DNA of 64,000 nt, taken from assembly GCA_039096225.1 (NCBI GenBank), contig JBBPEB010000013.1:1287501-1351500 (forward strand), read 5' to 3'. Position numbers and translations under genes: made by a program. The first letter of the stretch is position 1, and each line of letters opens with the position of its first letter. The notes beneath the pieces are model-generated. The model was not told the origin of the DNA, made no database searches, and saw only the letters and a program-made list of their open reading frames with translations. This stretch comes from Blastocystis sp. Blastoise (lineage: Eukaryota; Sar; Bigyra; Opalinata; Blastocystidae). Shown here piece by piece: positions 24,956 to 37,052 of the stretch.

Positions 24956-25944
24956 AAACTAAAGAATATATAACATTATAAAAATGGAATAATTATTATT
25001 ATAAAGAAAAAAATAACAAATATATTATTAATAGTCAGTTAAAACAAACTAAATATATTATTAAATACATATATACCTTAATGAAGACTTGAATCATTGC
25101 AATCTGTTTTTTTGGTTGTACTTGAATACGCTAAGATTCTATAGATAAATACGTAGAATAAATTAAAAAAATTAAATAGAGTATATATATATTAAAAGAT
25201 AAACAAGATAGAAAAATAGAAAGCAATTCAATTGTAAAAAAAATATATAAATGAAAATGAAATAAATATGTTATAGAAATAATATGAATGTATTGATAAT
25301 ATAGAAATAAATAAGATATAGCAAAGAATAAACAAAATGAGAAAATGTAAAATAATTATATACCTTAGATTCATTAGTATTGTTTACCAAGACCTTTAGA
25401 GTTGATTTGAAACCATATGAAGCTTGTTCTGAATATCTAAACAATACGCAACCAATTGATCAACTGATTACTATATAAAACAAAATATTTGAAGAGAGTA
25501 AACTATATAATATATATATTTATGACTAGAAAACATACGTAGATTCATTTTATATGCTTATAATGACAATATATGAAATAAATCAATATTTGAATCTCAA
25601 GAAATAATCATTCTGAGGATGGAAACAGGGATAAATCAGCCTAAATAGCGGAAACAACCTCTTTGATAAAAACTTTTTTGTGATTCAGTGAACAAGTTTT
25701 AAAAATAATTTCTAGAGATTCAAAGTTTGGGATAAAAAGTCTTTTTTGATATGTTCCCTATTCTTAAAGTTTTTCAGAATTACTTCAATCCGTGAAAGTC
25801 TTATTCAGCATCAGCTTAAATGAACTGCTGAAAGAAGTATATTTTTTAAATATTAGTATATGAATTATTTGTTTATTTAGAAGGTTATTTTATTATTTAT
25901 ATTTATATTATATTTTATTAGGTAGATTATTATAGATTAGGCTT
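24956..25944. other. AT-rich stretch with a possible minus-strand exon
   Basis: On the minus strand about 25375-25450 reads as an open exon with normal residues (YSEQASYGFKSTLKVLVNN) followed by a GTATAT donor. A second short exon-like piece lies near 25080-25140. The frame upstream is closed by stops, so this is either a relic or a gene I cannot assemble. The rest shows no feature. Confidence 0.3.
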
Positions 25945-26500
25945 GAAATGAATCCAGATAATAAACCAATTAGTAATTCAAACTTTGTAGGTATATGTTT
26001 AATTTATTTAACATTATTTGTATAGGTTTAGAAACATGATTTAGAGAGCATGATGACGTTGGCTGTTCAATATTGGAAGAAACTATATTTGTCATAATTT
26101 CTTGATTGGCAATTTTGGTTTTAGTATGCTCTAGTAGTATATTGTTTTATATTTTGTTTCTATATTTAATTATTATATAGTGAAGAATTTGAAAGAAAAA
26201 ATTAAATGAATTGCATTTACTGAGAAGAATGTTACCTAGGTCTTTTTATTATTTTAATGACTTCTCTCATGATCTTACAAGTATATATTTTTATTATTAT
26301 TAATATAAATCATATTATTATATAGAAATGGTGAATAATCTGTTTGGAGTTTTGCTATTTTTCAAATTTAGAGTATCATTAAGTACTTAAAGGTATATAT
26401 ATATATAATAATTATCATATCTTCTATAGGTATAACAGAAACAAAACAATGATTATGTCAAGATTATTTTACATATATTCAGTTAAAAGTATATATATTT
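25945..26500 (+). pseudogene. Decayed multi-exon gene of unknown family
   Basis: The plus strand shows the rhythm of a gene: five short exon-like pieces separated by GTAT...TATAG introns of about 35-60 nt, starting with an ATG (MNPDNKPISNSNFV). The exons contain several in-frame TGA and TAA codons, for example after GLET and after FVIIS. Some of the TGA codons would be Trp if TGG had mutated. I cannot identify the family. It is called a pseudogene because intron-like signals remain while the reading frame does not. Confidence 0.35.
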
Positions 26501-27491
26501 ATTAGAACTTAAACATCATCATCAATAGTTGATTCTGATATATATATATATATATATTATTTATTTATCATTTTTATTCCTTTTATTCATTATATATATA
26601 TAATATTATTTATTATATATTATCATATATAGACGTATTAATGATCACTTGGAAAATCAACTCATTATATACATATAGTATATATATCTACATATATTCT
26701 TGTTTATATATGTATATATATATATATTTATATTAATAACATATGTATATAGATTACATTATTTATTATAATATTTAAGTATTATCTTATTAGCAATCAC
26801 ACAATGTATATATAAATATATATTCCTATTTATTAATTTATATTTTAATAATTTGTCTAGAATATTTTGTATATAATATAATATTATGTTATACATTTTC
26901 TTTTTCTTTTTATAATCTATTGTTTTTTATTCTTAAACTTATATATATATATAGAATTATTACTACCATTGAATAGTTTGCTTTCTATAATCGATATTAC
27001 TACATAATACATATTCTTTTTATGTAAATATATATGTTATATTACTTTTCTATTATTCTTTATCTCTTATTAGTATTATGTTGTTTATTATCTTTTATTT
27101 TATTTTTAAACAATGATTATATATATATTATATTTCTATTATTAGCTATATGTCATTTTTTATATAGTGAATAGTTATTGTTATATTCAAGATTATTTTT
27201 TAGTATATATATATATTATATTATATATTATATTATATATTATATTCCATTTTGAGTTATATACTTCATTCTTCTTTCATTTTTAATCTATAAAGTATGT
27301 AGTTTATACAAATAGATACGTTTTACTAATTATCATTATTTAGATTATTTATACTTTTTATTTCTTATTCATGTTATTATTATTATTATTATTATTAATA
27401 TTTATTATATATTCATTCTATATGTATAAATATATTTAATAACTATCACATTATATGTGTTTATTTATTTAGTTTTATTTAGTTTTATAAG

Positions 27492-27555
<64 letters not shown>

Positions 27556-28564
27556 TTAGAGATATATATATATAAATTATTATTATGTATTATTTATTTT
27601 TATTATATTATTACCATAATATGTCTATTTGCTTACATATGTATATATAGTTGTTTTATTTCATATTCAAACGTTGCTTTAGTGAACAAATATATATATT
27701 TATATATGATATTATAGAATTATTTTGTATTCATTATATATATATATTATGCATTAATTTATACATGTTTGTTATACTTAATATATATATATATATGTAA
27801 TTATTTTATATCTATATATATACATATATATATATATAGATATCATTGATATTAATATTCAAAGTATATATATATAAACATATATAGACTTATATATAGT
27901 ATTTTATATGTATTCATATTATAATATATTATGTATAGTTAAATAGTTATATGTAAGTCATCCTTTCATGTTTCTTATGAATTTATATAAATATATTCCT
28001 TTAATTCTGATTATGTATATATTATTATATATATCATCTTATTCTATATATATTATGTATTTTTTATTTAATATAAAAGATAATATTTTGTGTATTTAAT
28101 ATTTTATATCAATTATTCTTCTATTTAACTCTTTTATATCATTTATCTTTCTACAACTTTATTATTTATTATCTTTTTTAAATACCATTTACCATATAGT
28201 TTATTATACGTACATATAGTAATAGTCATAGCGCTTCTTTATGTATGTTTTATTCAATTATGTTAGTATATGTATTGTGGTATATATGTATATTAATTGT
28301 CGTTTATTTATATATCGTTTTGTATTTATTTTGAAATAAAGATTATATACATATAGTTATTATGTATATATATATATATATATAACATTATTGATGTGAG
28401 CAATTTATTTTTCGTAATATATATTAAGTCTACTTCTCTTATATATAAATATATCTAATAATTTACTATATGTTTTCCAACTTTATATATATATATATGT
28501 ATTTACTATTTTCTATTATTATTATATATATATTGCTAATGAAATTAAGATATTGTCCAGGTAA

Positions 28565-28603
<39 letters not shown>

Positions 28604-29012
28604 TTGTTTTTATTCTTATAAGTATTATGTTCTTATATTATATTTAGATATGTTTTTTTCTTTTTGTTATTTTTTTTTAATTATACTGTAAATATAAATA
28701 CATAACTTTCTACTCTGCTTATTACTTCTTTTATAGTATATATCTATATTTCTTTCTATAAATATGTCATTCATCTATATGCTATTATATATATTTTAGA
28801 ATCCAAGCTCCTAATAGAAACTACTATAATTAATGATGATACAACCTTTTTGGTATATACATATTTATACTATTATTAGTTTTTTATAACTTATTATGTA
28901 ATATTTTATTAATATTTTAACCAAATTTATTTATATATTATTATTCATTTTCTTTATTCTCTAACTATTTATAGAACATATCCTTAGCTTGTCTCCTATG
29001 TATATATGGCTT

Positions 29013-29048
<36 letters not shown>

Positions 29049-29258
29049 TCTCTTTTTATATCTCTGATACATTATACTTATCACATATTAATAGTTATCT
29101 TTTATTATAAGGTTTTTATTATATAGATTATTAATAATAGGTATAATGGAGTATTTATATATATATGTATATATATATATATATATAATTATATAATTAT
29201 ATTTTGGGTTTTTGTCTGTTAAACATATATACATGGTTATATTCAAATAATTAATATT
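26501..29258. other. Extremely AT-rich block, no gene
   Basis: Almost pure A/T with long TA microsatellites (27496-27554 and others), ATT runs near 27377-27397, and dense stops. I find no coding pattern, and the block is too biased for promoter motifs to mean anything. Confidence 0.6.
27496..27554. repeat. (TA)n microsatellite
   Basis: An uninterrupted TA run of about 29 units within the AT-only block. Confidence 0.95.
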
Positions 29259-29326
29259 CCTTAGACTGAATATGGTTAGTAGCAATCATTAATAGATTGT
29301 TATCAGGTTCAATTCCTGATCTAGGG
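29259..29326 (+). tRNA. tRNA-like locus 1 (anticodon loop reads TAA)
   Basis: A 68-nt cloverleaf-like sequence. Acceptor arms CCTTAGA and TCTAGGG pair over seven positions with one G-T. A 5-bp anticodon stem CAATC/GATTG encloses a 7-nt loop with TAA at the anticodon place. A perfect T arm TCAGG-TTCAATT-CCTGA contains a near-consensus B box (GGTTCAATTCC). The D arm is weak, the variable region is only 3 nt, and position 37 is T, all unusual for a cytosolic tRNA. A T-run about 14 nt downstream could end Pol III transcription. The same layout is found at 33308. It may be a degenerate tRNA, a mitochondrial-type insert, or the head of a tRNA-derived repeat. Confidence 0.4.
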
Positions 29327-30340
29327 TCATATATTATATTTTTTTATAAAAATTTTCAATATTTTTCTCTATAGATATTTTCATTCATTATAGCCAGTAT
29401 GAAAGGGTATATTGAGTTTCATGTAATTAAATAAACTCTATACATTGCTAGTCGCTTTTCTATAATGTTTTTAGTTTACTATATTCAACACACAACACAT
29501 TCACAATTACATTCACTTAGAATACCACATTCATTATTTTGTTTTGCTATATATCCTATTGATCAATTCTACACACAAATAAAAAATAAATATTCATCAA
29601 TAACACCTTGAAGTCTATAAACACGCAATGCATTCTTTGTTTATACTCTTAAAAAGCATTTAAATCATCTATATTAATATGATTGACACTAAAAGTCATT
29701 TGTAACATTTCTAAACTACTTTTAAAACTGTTGAAGAACCTTAACGAATTTACATTACCTCGAAAACTATTATAATCAACTTTGGCTTATACGAGTCATA
29801 ATTAAATTTAAATTATTAACAGAATGTCAGAATAAAGGCATTCTAACTCAACATATCACCAAGAAAAATCGATTCTGTTTGTAACTTCCCTAAAATTAAA
29901 TTAATTACTAAAAGACGTATTTTAATTAATGTTGAATTTAAATTTAAACACACACAAACTCACCTTTTCTGACAGTTCTACACATTTAGGCAATCTAGTG
30001 ACTATCATATAATCGACTAATTCTTCTTGCCTTCATCAAGTCTAGTGATTTCCTTATGACAAGAAGCATCAATTTTGTTTTATTCAACACTCTATAAATA
30101 ATTAATCAATTAACTATTTTTATTTACATAAATACATACTCCATCAACAACAAGAAGACATCATGAGTAAGAATAACAGTTTAAAGTATTTAAATAAAAT
30201 AATAAATAATAAAAAGTAGAAATATTAAGATTTCAATAAAATTTAATAAGTTAATTTATAGTGAAGTTTCAATAATCATATAAAAAAAATGATTAATTTC
30301 GTTTTTGTATGTTTTAAGTATATATTTATCTATATATAGG
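29327..30340. other. Flank of tRNA-like locus 1, possible diverged repeat
   Basis: Non-coding. The block downstream of the tRNA-like sequence shares ordered short matches with the block downstream of locus 2 at 33374-33930: ACACAACACAT, then TTGATC-ATT, then ATACTCTTAAAA. This suggests a diverged common element of about 400-600 bp. No open frame is supported. Confidence 0.35.
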
Positions 30341-30343
30341 CCC

Positions 30344-30590
30344 TAGGAGTATAGTAGAGTACCTTCCAGTCTCCATTGGCAGATTGATCTGTTGTGCTAT
30401 GTTCTCTTTCTCTATGGTGAGCTTGTCTGAGTGGTGTAAAGTGGTTGAGCTAGATGATCTGCTATTGTATTGTGGTTTAAATTGGATGATGTGACGTCAC
30501 CATACAAAGTTATTTCTTTAGGCTTTCTCACTGAGTAGCAATTGGTCGGTTATATTAACTGAGCGTGGCTTGATACTTTCAAAAAAAAAA
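30344..30590. other. GC-richer island, RNA gene or mobile-element fragment
   Basis: About 250 bp with far more G and C than anything nearby, carrying GGCCCTAGGAG, TTGTCTGAGTGG and TGTGACGTCACCATAC. ATGGTGA (30395-30401) pairs with TCACCAT (30518-30524), and the segment TGTCTGAGTGGTGTAAAG resembles a tRNA-Leu/Ser A box, but no good T arm is present. On the minus strand a frame of about 55 codons is open (containing LTIEKENIAQQINLPMETG). I cannot decide between a structured RNA, a decayed tRNA, and a fragment of a foreign or mobile coding sequence. Confidence 0.4.
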
Positions 30591-30850
30591 TTTACTTAAT
30601 TGGATAAACAGATTGGTCTTAAATTACAGAGAAGGATGGATCTCTTCACTTAATCACTACCTATACAACTCAAATGCTTATAATTAGAGTTAGTTTGTAT
30701 TAGTCATATTCAGATTCTAGATGTATATATTTTCTGTATTTATTTTCTTTATAATTATAATTATAATATTATATAGATATTTATATAGGTTATTATATAG
30801 TTATTAAGCCTAGTTCTTGTTCTTCTTGTCACTAACTTCTTGGTTTTTCT

Positions 30851-30895
<45 letters not shown>

Positions 30896-31079
30896 TTTTT
30901 TTATTTTGCTTACATATTATTATTTTCTTTATTATTAAGAATTACTTTTATTTTTCTTTATTATTAGTTTAATTCAATATATTTATAGACTTATTTATAT
31001 TTTTTATTCTTTTTCTTATATATATATATATATATATATAGGCAAAACTTTTATATATTTGTTTTTCTTCATTCTTATT
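30591..31079. other. AT-rich stretch
   Basis: Non-coding AT sequence with TA runs at about 30858-30888 and 31020-31040, leading into the pyrimidine-rich block. Nothing else seen. Confidence 0.5.
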
Positions 31080-33000
31080 TTCTCCTCTTGTCCTGAATTG
31101 GCCTTGTTCTCCTCTTCTCTCTTCCATTCATCTACTCTCTAGTTTTTACTCATTTTTATTCTTATACTCTTATGTTATATAGAACAGTTAGAGTTATTTC
31201 TAATATTACTTTATAGTATGTTTTATTTCATGTTCTTCTATTCTATATTCTAGTTTTTCCTCACTTTCTTCTTTCCTCCATAATTATTACTGGTTCTTCT
31301 TCTCCTATCATTACATACTCTCTTCATTTCCTTCTCTTTATCATGATCTTCTTCTTTCTCATTTCCTTCAACTCTTCCTTTTCCTATTCTTCTTCTTTAT
31401 TTCCTTCTATATTATTACTTCTTTTTCTCATCTTCTTCCAATTATACTTTCCTTATTCTTTATTCCTTTTAATTCTCATCTACACATTGTTTCTATTTTC
31501 CTTCTTCTTCTATATATCCTTTTTTTTGTCTCCTTGTTCATTCCTTTCTCGTTCTTTTTCATCTATTTATTCTTCTTCTATTTATTTTAATTCTGAATCA
31601 CCTTCTCTCTATCTCTTTCTGTTTCTTCTTCTTTTATTTAATCTTATTTTTCTTCTGGTCCTTCTTGTCTTCTTTTTCTTCTCCTTCTCTTTCTGTATAT
31701 CCTTCTTCTATATATTGTTTTTCTCTCTATCTTCTTCATCTGTATTTTCTCTTCTATTTATCCTTATTCTTATTCTACATTTTCTCCATATCATTCTCCT
31801 CCTATATCTTATGTACCTCCTTTATCTTCTTCTTCTTCGTCTATGTCTTCTATTTATTCTTCTTCACCTTTTTTCTTCTTCTATATATATATTCTACTTA
31901 TTCTTCTCTATCCTTGTCTATATATCTTTCTTCTATATTTTCTGCTTCTACTTCTTCTTCTATATCTTCTATTTATCATTATTTTCCAACATATTTTTCT
32001 ATGGTACTTCTTCTTTTCTCTTCCTTCTCCTTCTTTTCTATGTCTTCTGTTTATCTTATTCTTCGTCTATATATAATTATTCTCCTTATTCTTCTTCTTT
32101 ATATATATATTCTTCTTTTTCGATATATACATATATATTTTTCGTTCTTTTCCTTGTTCTCCTTCTCAATCTCTTTCTCTTCATTGATATCCTTCTTCTT
32201 CTTCTTCTTCTTCTTCTTCTTCTTCTATTCATCTTTTTCTCCTTCTTCTTCTTCTTCTTCTCCTCCTCTGTCTTCTTCTTCTTCTATTCATCTTTCTTCT
32301 TCTTCATTTAATCATTCTTCTCCTCCTCTGTCTTCTTCTTCTATTTATCCTTCTTCTCTTTCTATTCTCCTATATATCCTTTATCTCCTGTTTTTCCTTC
32401 TCAATCTCCTTCTCTATATCTCTTTCTTTTTATCCTTTTTCCACTTTTTCTATATTTTTCGCTTCTTATCTTTCTATATCTTCTGTATATCATTCCTCTC
32501 CTTCTTCTTCAGCATCTTCTTTTTATATCTTATAATTCTTTCCTCTTTATATTATTCTCATTTCATTCCATTTCATCTATTTTTCTATATCTCATTATTT
32601 TCAATATTTATTATACAGAATATCATTTATATTTAATGTTTTTCACTTTCATTATCTTTTCCATATACATTATAGTCTTATTTGCTTTTCCTACATCTTC
32701 ACTTGTTCTTCTTATGTGTATTCTCCTCATATTTTTATTTCTTTTCTAATAGATTTTCCTTTATAGTTCTTCTAACTCTTCTCTACCTTCTTTCTTCTTT
32801 TTCTCTTCTACATGATTTTCTATTCTTCATGTTTCTTTTTTTTCTTTTTTATCTTCTTATCTTATTATCTATATGTGCTTCCTCTTCCTCTAATTCTTCT
32901 TTATACATATAAATTCTTTTCGCTATTTATCATTCTAATTATTTCCTTATTCTCATTTAATTAATATTATTCTTCTTCTTAATTTATTTTCTCTTATTCT
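31080..33000 (+). repeat. 2-kb pyrimidine-rich block (TTC/TCT repeats)
   Basis: The plus strand is dominated by T and C (TTCTTC, CTCCTT, TTATTC) with interspersed TATATA. It is the strand-inverse in composition of the purine satellite at 20830-24790. Long open frames of Phe/Ser/Leu on the plus strand are a by-product of the composition. I found no specific long match to the purine satellite, only the same kind of simple repeats in opposite orientation. Confidence 0.85.
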
Positions 33001-33231
33001 TCTTATTCTTGTCTTTAATTTTTTTCTATACACAGTTCCTGTCTTTTATTATCTTTTATATCTATATATCTATTTTCTCTTCATATTTTAATTATTTCTA
33101 TCTGTTATACTAATTAATCTAATATTTATTTTTTATTAATAAAAACATTTTTCAATTTTTATTTCTTATTTATACTTATTATTTCATTAATTTATATACT
33201 ACTTATTTATATATTTATTTTATATATTTTA

Positions 33232-33268
<37 letters not shown>

Positions 33269-33307
33269 ATTATGTATTTTAATATTATTATCATTATTAT
33301 TATTACT
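33001..33307. other. AT-rich stretch with TA run
   Basis: Low-complexity sequence ending in a TA microsatellite (about 33237-33263) and an ATT run, immediately before tRNA-like locus 2. No gene. Confidence 0.5.
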
Positions 33308-33373
33308 CTTATGCTCTAGAAGGTGAGAGGCTATCATAATTAGATAGCAATCAGGTTCAACTCCTGACATAAG
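33308..33373 (+). tRNA. tRNA-like locus 2 (anticodon loop reads AAT)
   Basis: It has the same layout as locus 1 at 29259: acceptor CTTATG/CATAAG (6 bp), D-like stem CTCT/AGAG with GG in the loop, anticodon stem CTATC/GATAG around a 7-nt loop with AAT in the anticodon place, 3-nt variable region, and a perfect T arm TCAGG-TTCAACT-CCTGA. The stems differ in sequence from locus 1 but keep pairing, which supports a once-selected structure. The TGCTCTAGAAGG segment fits the A-box pattern with one mismatch. The missing linker before the D stem and the short variable region make a normal cytosolic tRNA doubtful. Confidence 0.42.
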
Positions 33374-34571
33374 TCATTCCTTATATATATATATATATTT
33401 TTTTATTTAATAAAAGTTTTAATTATATGTTCTTTTTACACTTATGAATGCATTTATTAAATTATTTATAGCTCTTTATCCTTTAAAACTCCATAGTTTC
33501 TGAAATGAGTTGTAATCTGATTTATTCTCAACAGTGTAGCTTATTCAAAATATATTAGAATTGAGTTAAATGCAGTTTTCAAACTTAGATTCATTTTTTA
33601 TTTTCAAAATATACTCAAATACAGAGTATATTCAGCAATCATTAATAATTTAATGACTGTAGTTTATTATTTTAAACTGAATTCTGGTCAGTATGCTCAA
33701 CATAAGCAACTAAACACAACACATACACATTCATGATTTTTAAACAACATTTTCCATTTCGACATTTACTTGATCCATTATAAAACTATCTGTCCTTTTG
33801 ATATAGTATCGAGAAACTAATATCATATACCAAACAAAACTTGTTAACTTGAATCTCGTCATCTATTAAATACTTTTCTTAATCAATTCACAGTTCATAC
33901 TCTTAAAACAGTTATTTGAGATTAATATTTATATGTTTGTCTTTAAACAATGTAACTATGACATTGTAATAGTATATATGAAAATATAAAGAATCAACAA
34001 ATCTGTTAATTATCAAAAAATAAGTTCTATTTTCTAAAAACATCTTTATAAGATTTATAAACTCATATAATATAAATATATAGATCTTATATAAAGTATT
34101 CATTGAATTAACTAATTTGTCAGTAAATTAAAAGTATGTTATATAAGGTAATTCTATGTTATCTTTTTTAATCAGGTTTATCTTATAGTTGTTCATCGCT
34201 TATACGTCTGCTAATCTTATTTTTTAAAACAATTACAGACAATTATGTTATGTTCCTTGTCTATTAAGTTTTTTTATTGAATTAATAGTATAAATACAGG
34301 GTATATAACAAAACAAATGTGTATATTAGTTAAAATAAGACATAAATATAAATAAAGAAAAATAGATAAAATTGCCAAAAAGCAAATTCAAGGAATAATA
34401 TAGTACAACAAATGAATTTCTAATAGAAACTTAAAAATCGATTGATTGGATCAAATTGTCAAATCCTAACGTCATAATATGAATTATTCTTTTAATTTTT
34501 TATTAATTTAAATTCTAGAAATACATCTAATAAACACGGTTATTATATAAATTAATACGATTGGACAATGA
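33374..34571. other. Intergenic stretch after tRNA-like locus 2
   Basis: The first ~550 bp may be a diverged copy of the sequence after locus 1 (shared ACACAACACAT and ATACTCTTAAAA blocks). The remainder has no supported gene, though it should contain the promoter and perhaps a first exon of the downstream Ser/Thr-rich gene. Confidence 0.35.
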
Positions 34572-34640
34572 AATCAAAATGTTAACAGATATTTTTGGGT
34601 ATTTCTACCAAATCATAAAGAAGAAAATGCTGAAACCAAT

Positions 34641-36392
34641 TTGTCTTCTACTGTTGTCAATACCACTTCTACTACTACAGAACCTACTATTCCTTCTTCT
34701 ATTCCTACTACTGATACTACTATTCCTACTGTTACTGATACTACTATTCCTTCTCCTATTCATGATGTTACTGATACGACTCTTCCTTCTTCTTTTTCCT
34801 CTACTATTGAACCTACTATTTTTCCTTCATCTTCTACTACTACTGAACCTGCTATTCCTTCTTCCACTTCTATAATTGATCCGGCTACTAACTCAATTTC
34901 CAATTCTGTTTCAATTTCTACTTCTGAACCTCCTGCTTCTTCGTCTTGTTCATTCTTTAGACTTCCTTCAGTTGCCAAATACGTAAAGAAATTCATCTCT
35001 CCTTTTAGAATCAAATCTTTGGCTACAAAAAAAGTGATTGTTCCTTTACAAAAAAGAGAAAGAACTTTTGGTAAAAAGGATCCTTTTTCTGCTTCTAATG
35101 ATCGGCTACTCAAAATTAAAAGCTATAAGAATGGTGATGGAAATCTTGACAATGATTCTAATCGTGATAGTCTTCCTGAGAAAGAATCTCGAGTTGATGA
35201 TGGAGAAGGAGTTCACCATTCCTTCTCTGGATTCACTTCTAATTCTTTTTCAGATAGGTCTGCTGCTACAAACGATCTGCTCCAAAAGAATGGAAAATTT
35301 GTAAAACCAGTAAATCCGCATAATGTGATTCCTTCAAATATATTTGGAAAAGGAATCACATTTCCAAATGGTTGTACAAATCCAGGGAAGCAAAAAGAGG
35401 GTATCTTGAGTAGAACCAAATATTCGCGAAAGACTGGTAGTGTTAATCCAATTGGTCTTCAAGTATTTTTTCCTATCAAAAGATCTATGGAATTAGATGA
35501 TGAAAATCAAATCAAAAAGAAATACCCTGAAACTGAGTTTGGTTGTTTTTATGATGAAAAAAACATTTTTAAAAGTAGTACTTACTTTTATAATTATGAT
35601 TCTTTTTCTAATAGAAGTTCCAAAAACAAAAAGAATATGAATATATATAGGTCTACTAGAAATAATAATGATGATCAAAATGAATGGAGGCTTGATATAA
35701 GTAAGTATAAAGGTAAGTATAGAGGTAAGAATATAGATATAGATATTGATAAAGATATAGATATTTATAATTATATAGATAAAAACAAAGATATAGATAT
35801 AGATAAAGATATTGATATTGATAATGATAGTGATATAGATATAGATAAAAGTAAGAATATATATATATATATATATAGATAAAAATTATTATTATATGAA
35901 TATATTTATATAGATAAGGATGTGAAGAATTCTAACAGTAATAAGGGTTCCTCTATGAAAATGAATGATAAATATTCTATAGATAATTATAAACATGAAA
36001 CAAATAACGATTTCTCCTTTCCTAATATGATAGATATATATGATGATTCTTTTCATGTTCCTTTCTCACTACCTAATAATTCTATATCACCATATCCTTC
36101 TATATCAGGATCTTATTATAATAATAATAACACTATTAGTACTTCAAATACTTCTTCTCAATCTATTAATAATCCTTCTTATTATTATTATCATTCTTAT
36201 ATGAATAATTCTTATTCTTATTTATCTCCTCCTTCTTATCCAACTTTTAATCCTCTTCCTTCTATTTCTTCAACGAATATATCTCCTTCTCCTTCTCCTT
36301 CTCCTTCTCCTTCTTCTTCTCCTCTTTCTTTTTCATCTTTTTCCTCTCGTCCTTCTTCTCCTTCTTTTTCTGAAGAAGATGAATTGAATTAA
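34641..36392 (+). CDS. Ser/Thr/Pro-rich low-complexity protein
   Basis: Two exons, 34641-35850 and 35914-36392, joined by a 63-nt GT-AG intron; the shorter alternative acceptor would leave a stop. The model has about 560 residues. The frame is open from 34572 but has no ATG before the Thr/Ser/Pro repeats (TTTEPTIPSS, DTTIPS), so the true start is probably in an upstream exon. Domains in order: Thr/Pro-rich repeats (about 1-100), a basic middle with KKFISPFRIKSLATKK and KRERTFGKKDPF, an Asp/Ile repeat (DIDIDKDIDID) before the intron, then Asn/Ser/Pro-rich sequence ending SFSEEDELN. No signal peptide or known domain is seen. It could be a disordered regulatory or nuclear protein. The 5' edge overlaps the GGTATTTCTACCAA repeat motif. 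Confidence 0.55.
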
Positions 36393-37052
36393 ATTTATTC
36401 AATTCTTCATTATATAAAAAAAAAATTAAACAAAAAAAAATATCTAAAACTCAAAAAAATTCAACTTTATTCTTTCAATAACTTCTTCTTTTTATATTCA
36501 AAATATAATTAAATTCTTTATGTTTCTTATTTTTCTATATCTAGTTGTATATCACCACTATTACTTCTAGATAGAACTTTATTCCTGATTCTATTATTTG
36601 ATCTCAGTCTGCCACCACCTCTCTGTCTTCAAATAATTCTATCAGTGAATAAACAGAAACTTAAGAACTATAAAGAAATTCTATTAGTTTTGTTTATATA
36701 TTGCTTTTGTTATTGAATATTTATTGTTGTTTATATAATTGTTTAGTTTATTTAAAAGAATAATTCATTGAATAATTTTTTTTTGTTTATATTTATTAAA
36801 AAATATATGTATTATACATGAAATTGCAATATATAAAAAAAGTTACCAATTCTTATTATAATTATATATTATATTTTTTTTATGTTTCATTGTTTATAAT
36901 AGAAAAAAACTAAAATAACTGATAAGTTTTGACATTTAAAAAAAATATAAAAAAACATAAATAAAGAGATAAAAAAAATAAAAGAATATAAATAAAAACA
37001 TTAATAAAAAAATAATACACAATAGATTAAAAAAATATATAATATATATATA
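36393..37052. other. Convergent intergenic region
   Basis: This separates the 3' ends of two convergent genes. A-rich runs follow each stop (36413-36425 on one side, 36940-37030 on the other), consistent with 3' processing signals in an AT-rich genome. No other feature. Confidence 0.45.

Noticed and set aside
30395-30524. A functional tRNA-Leu/Ser gene in the GC-richer island
   Set aside because: The A-box-like stretch and a 7-bp outer stem exist, but there is no T arm (GTTTAAATTG does not close a stem) and the length between stems is wrong.
31343-32912. Long Phe/Ser/Leu plus-strand frames
   Set aside because: They are a composition artefact of the pyrimidine-rich block, with overlapping open frames in more than one phase and no recognisable domain.
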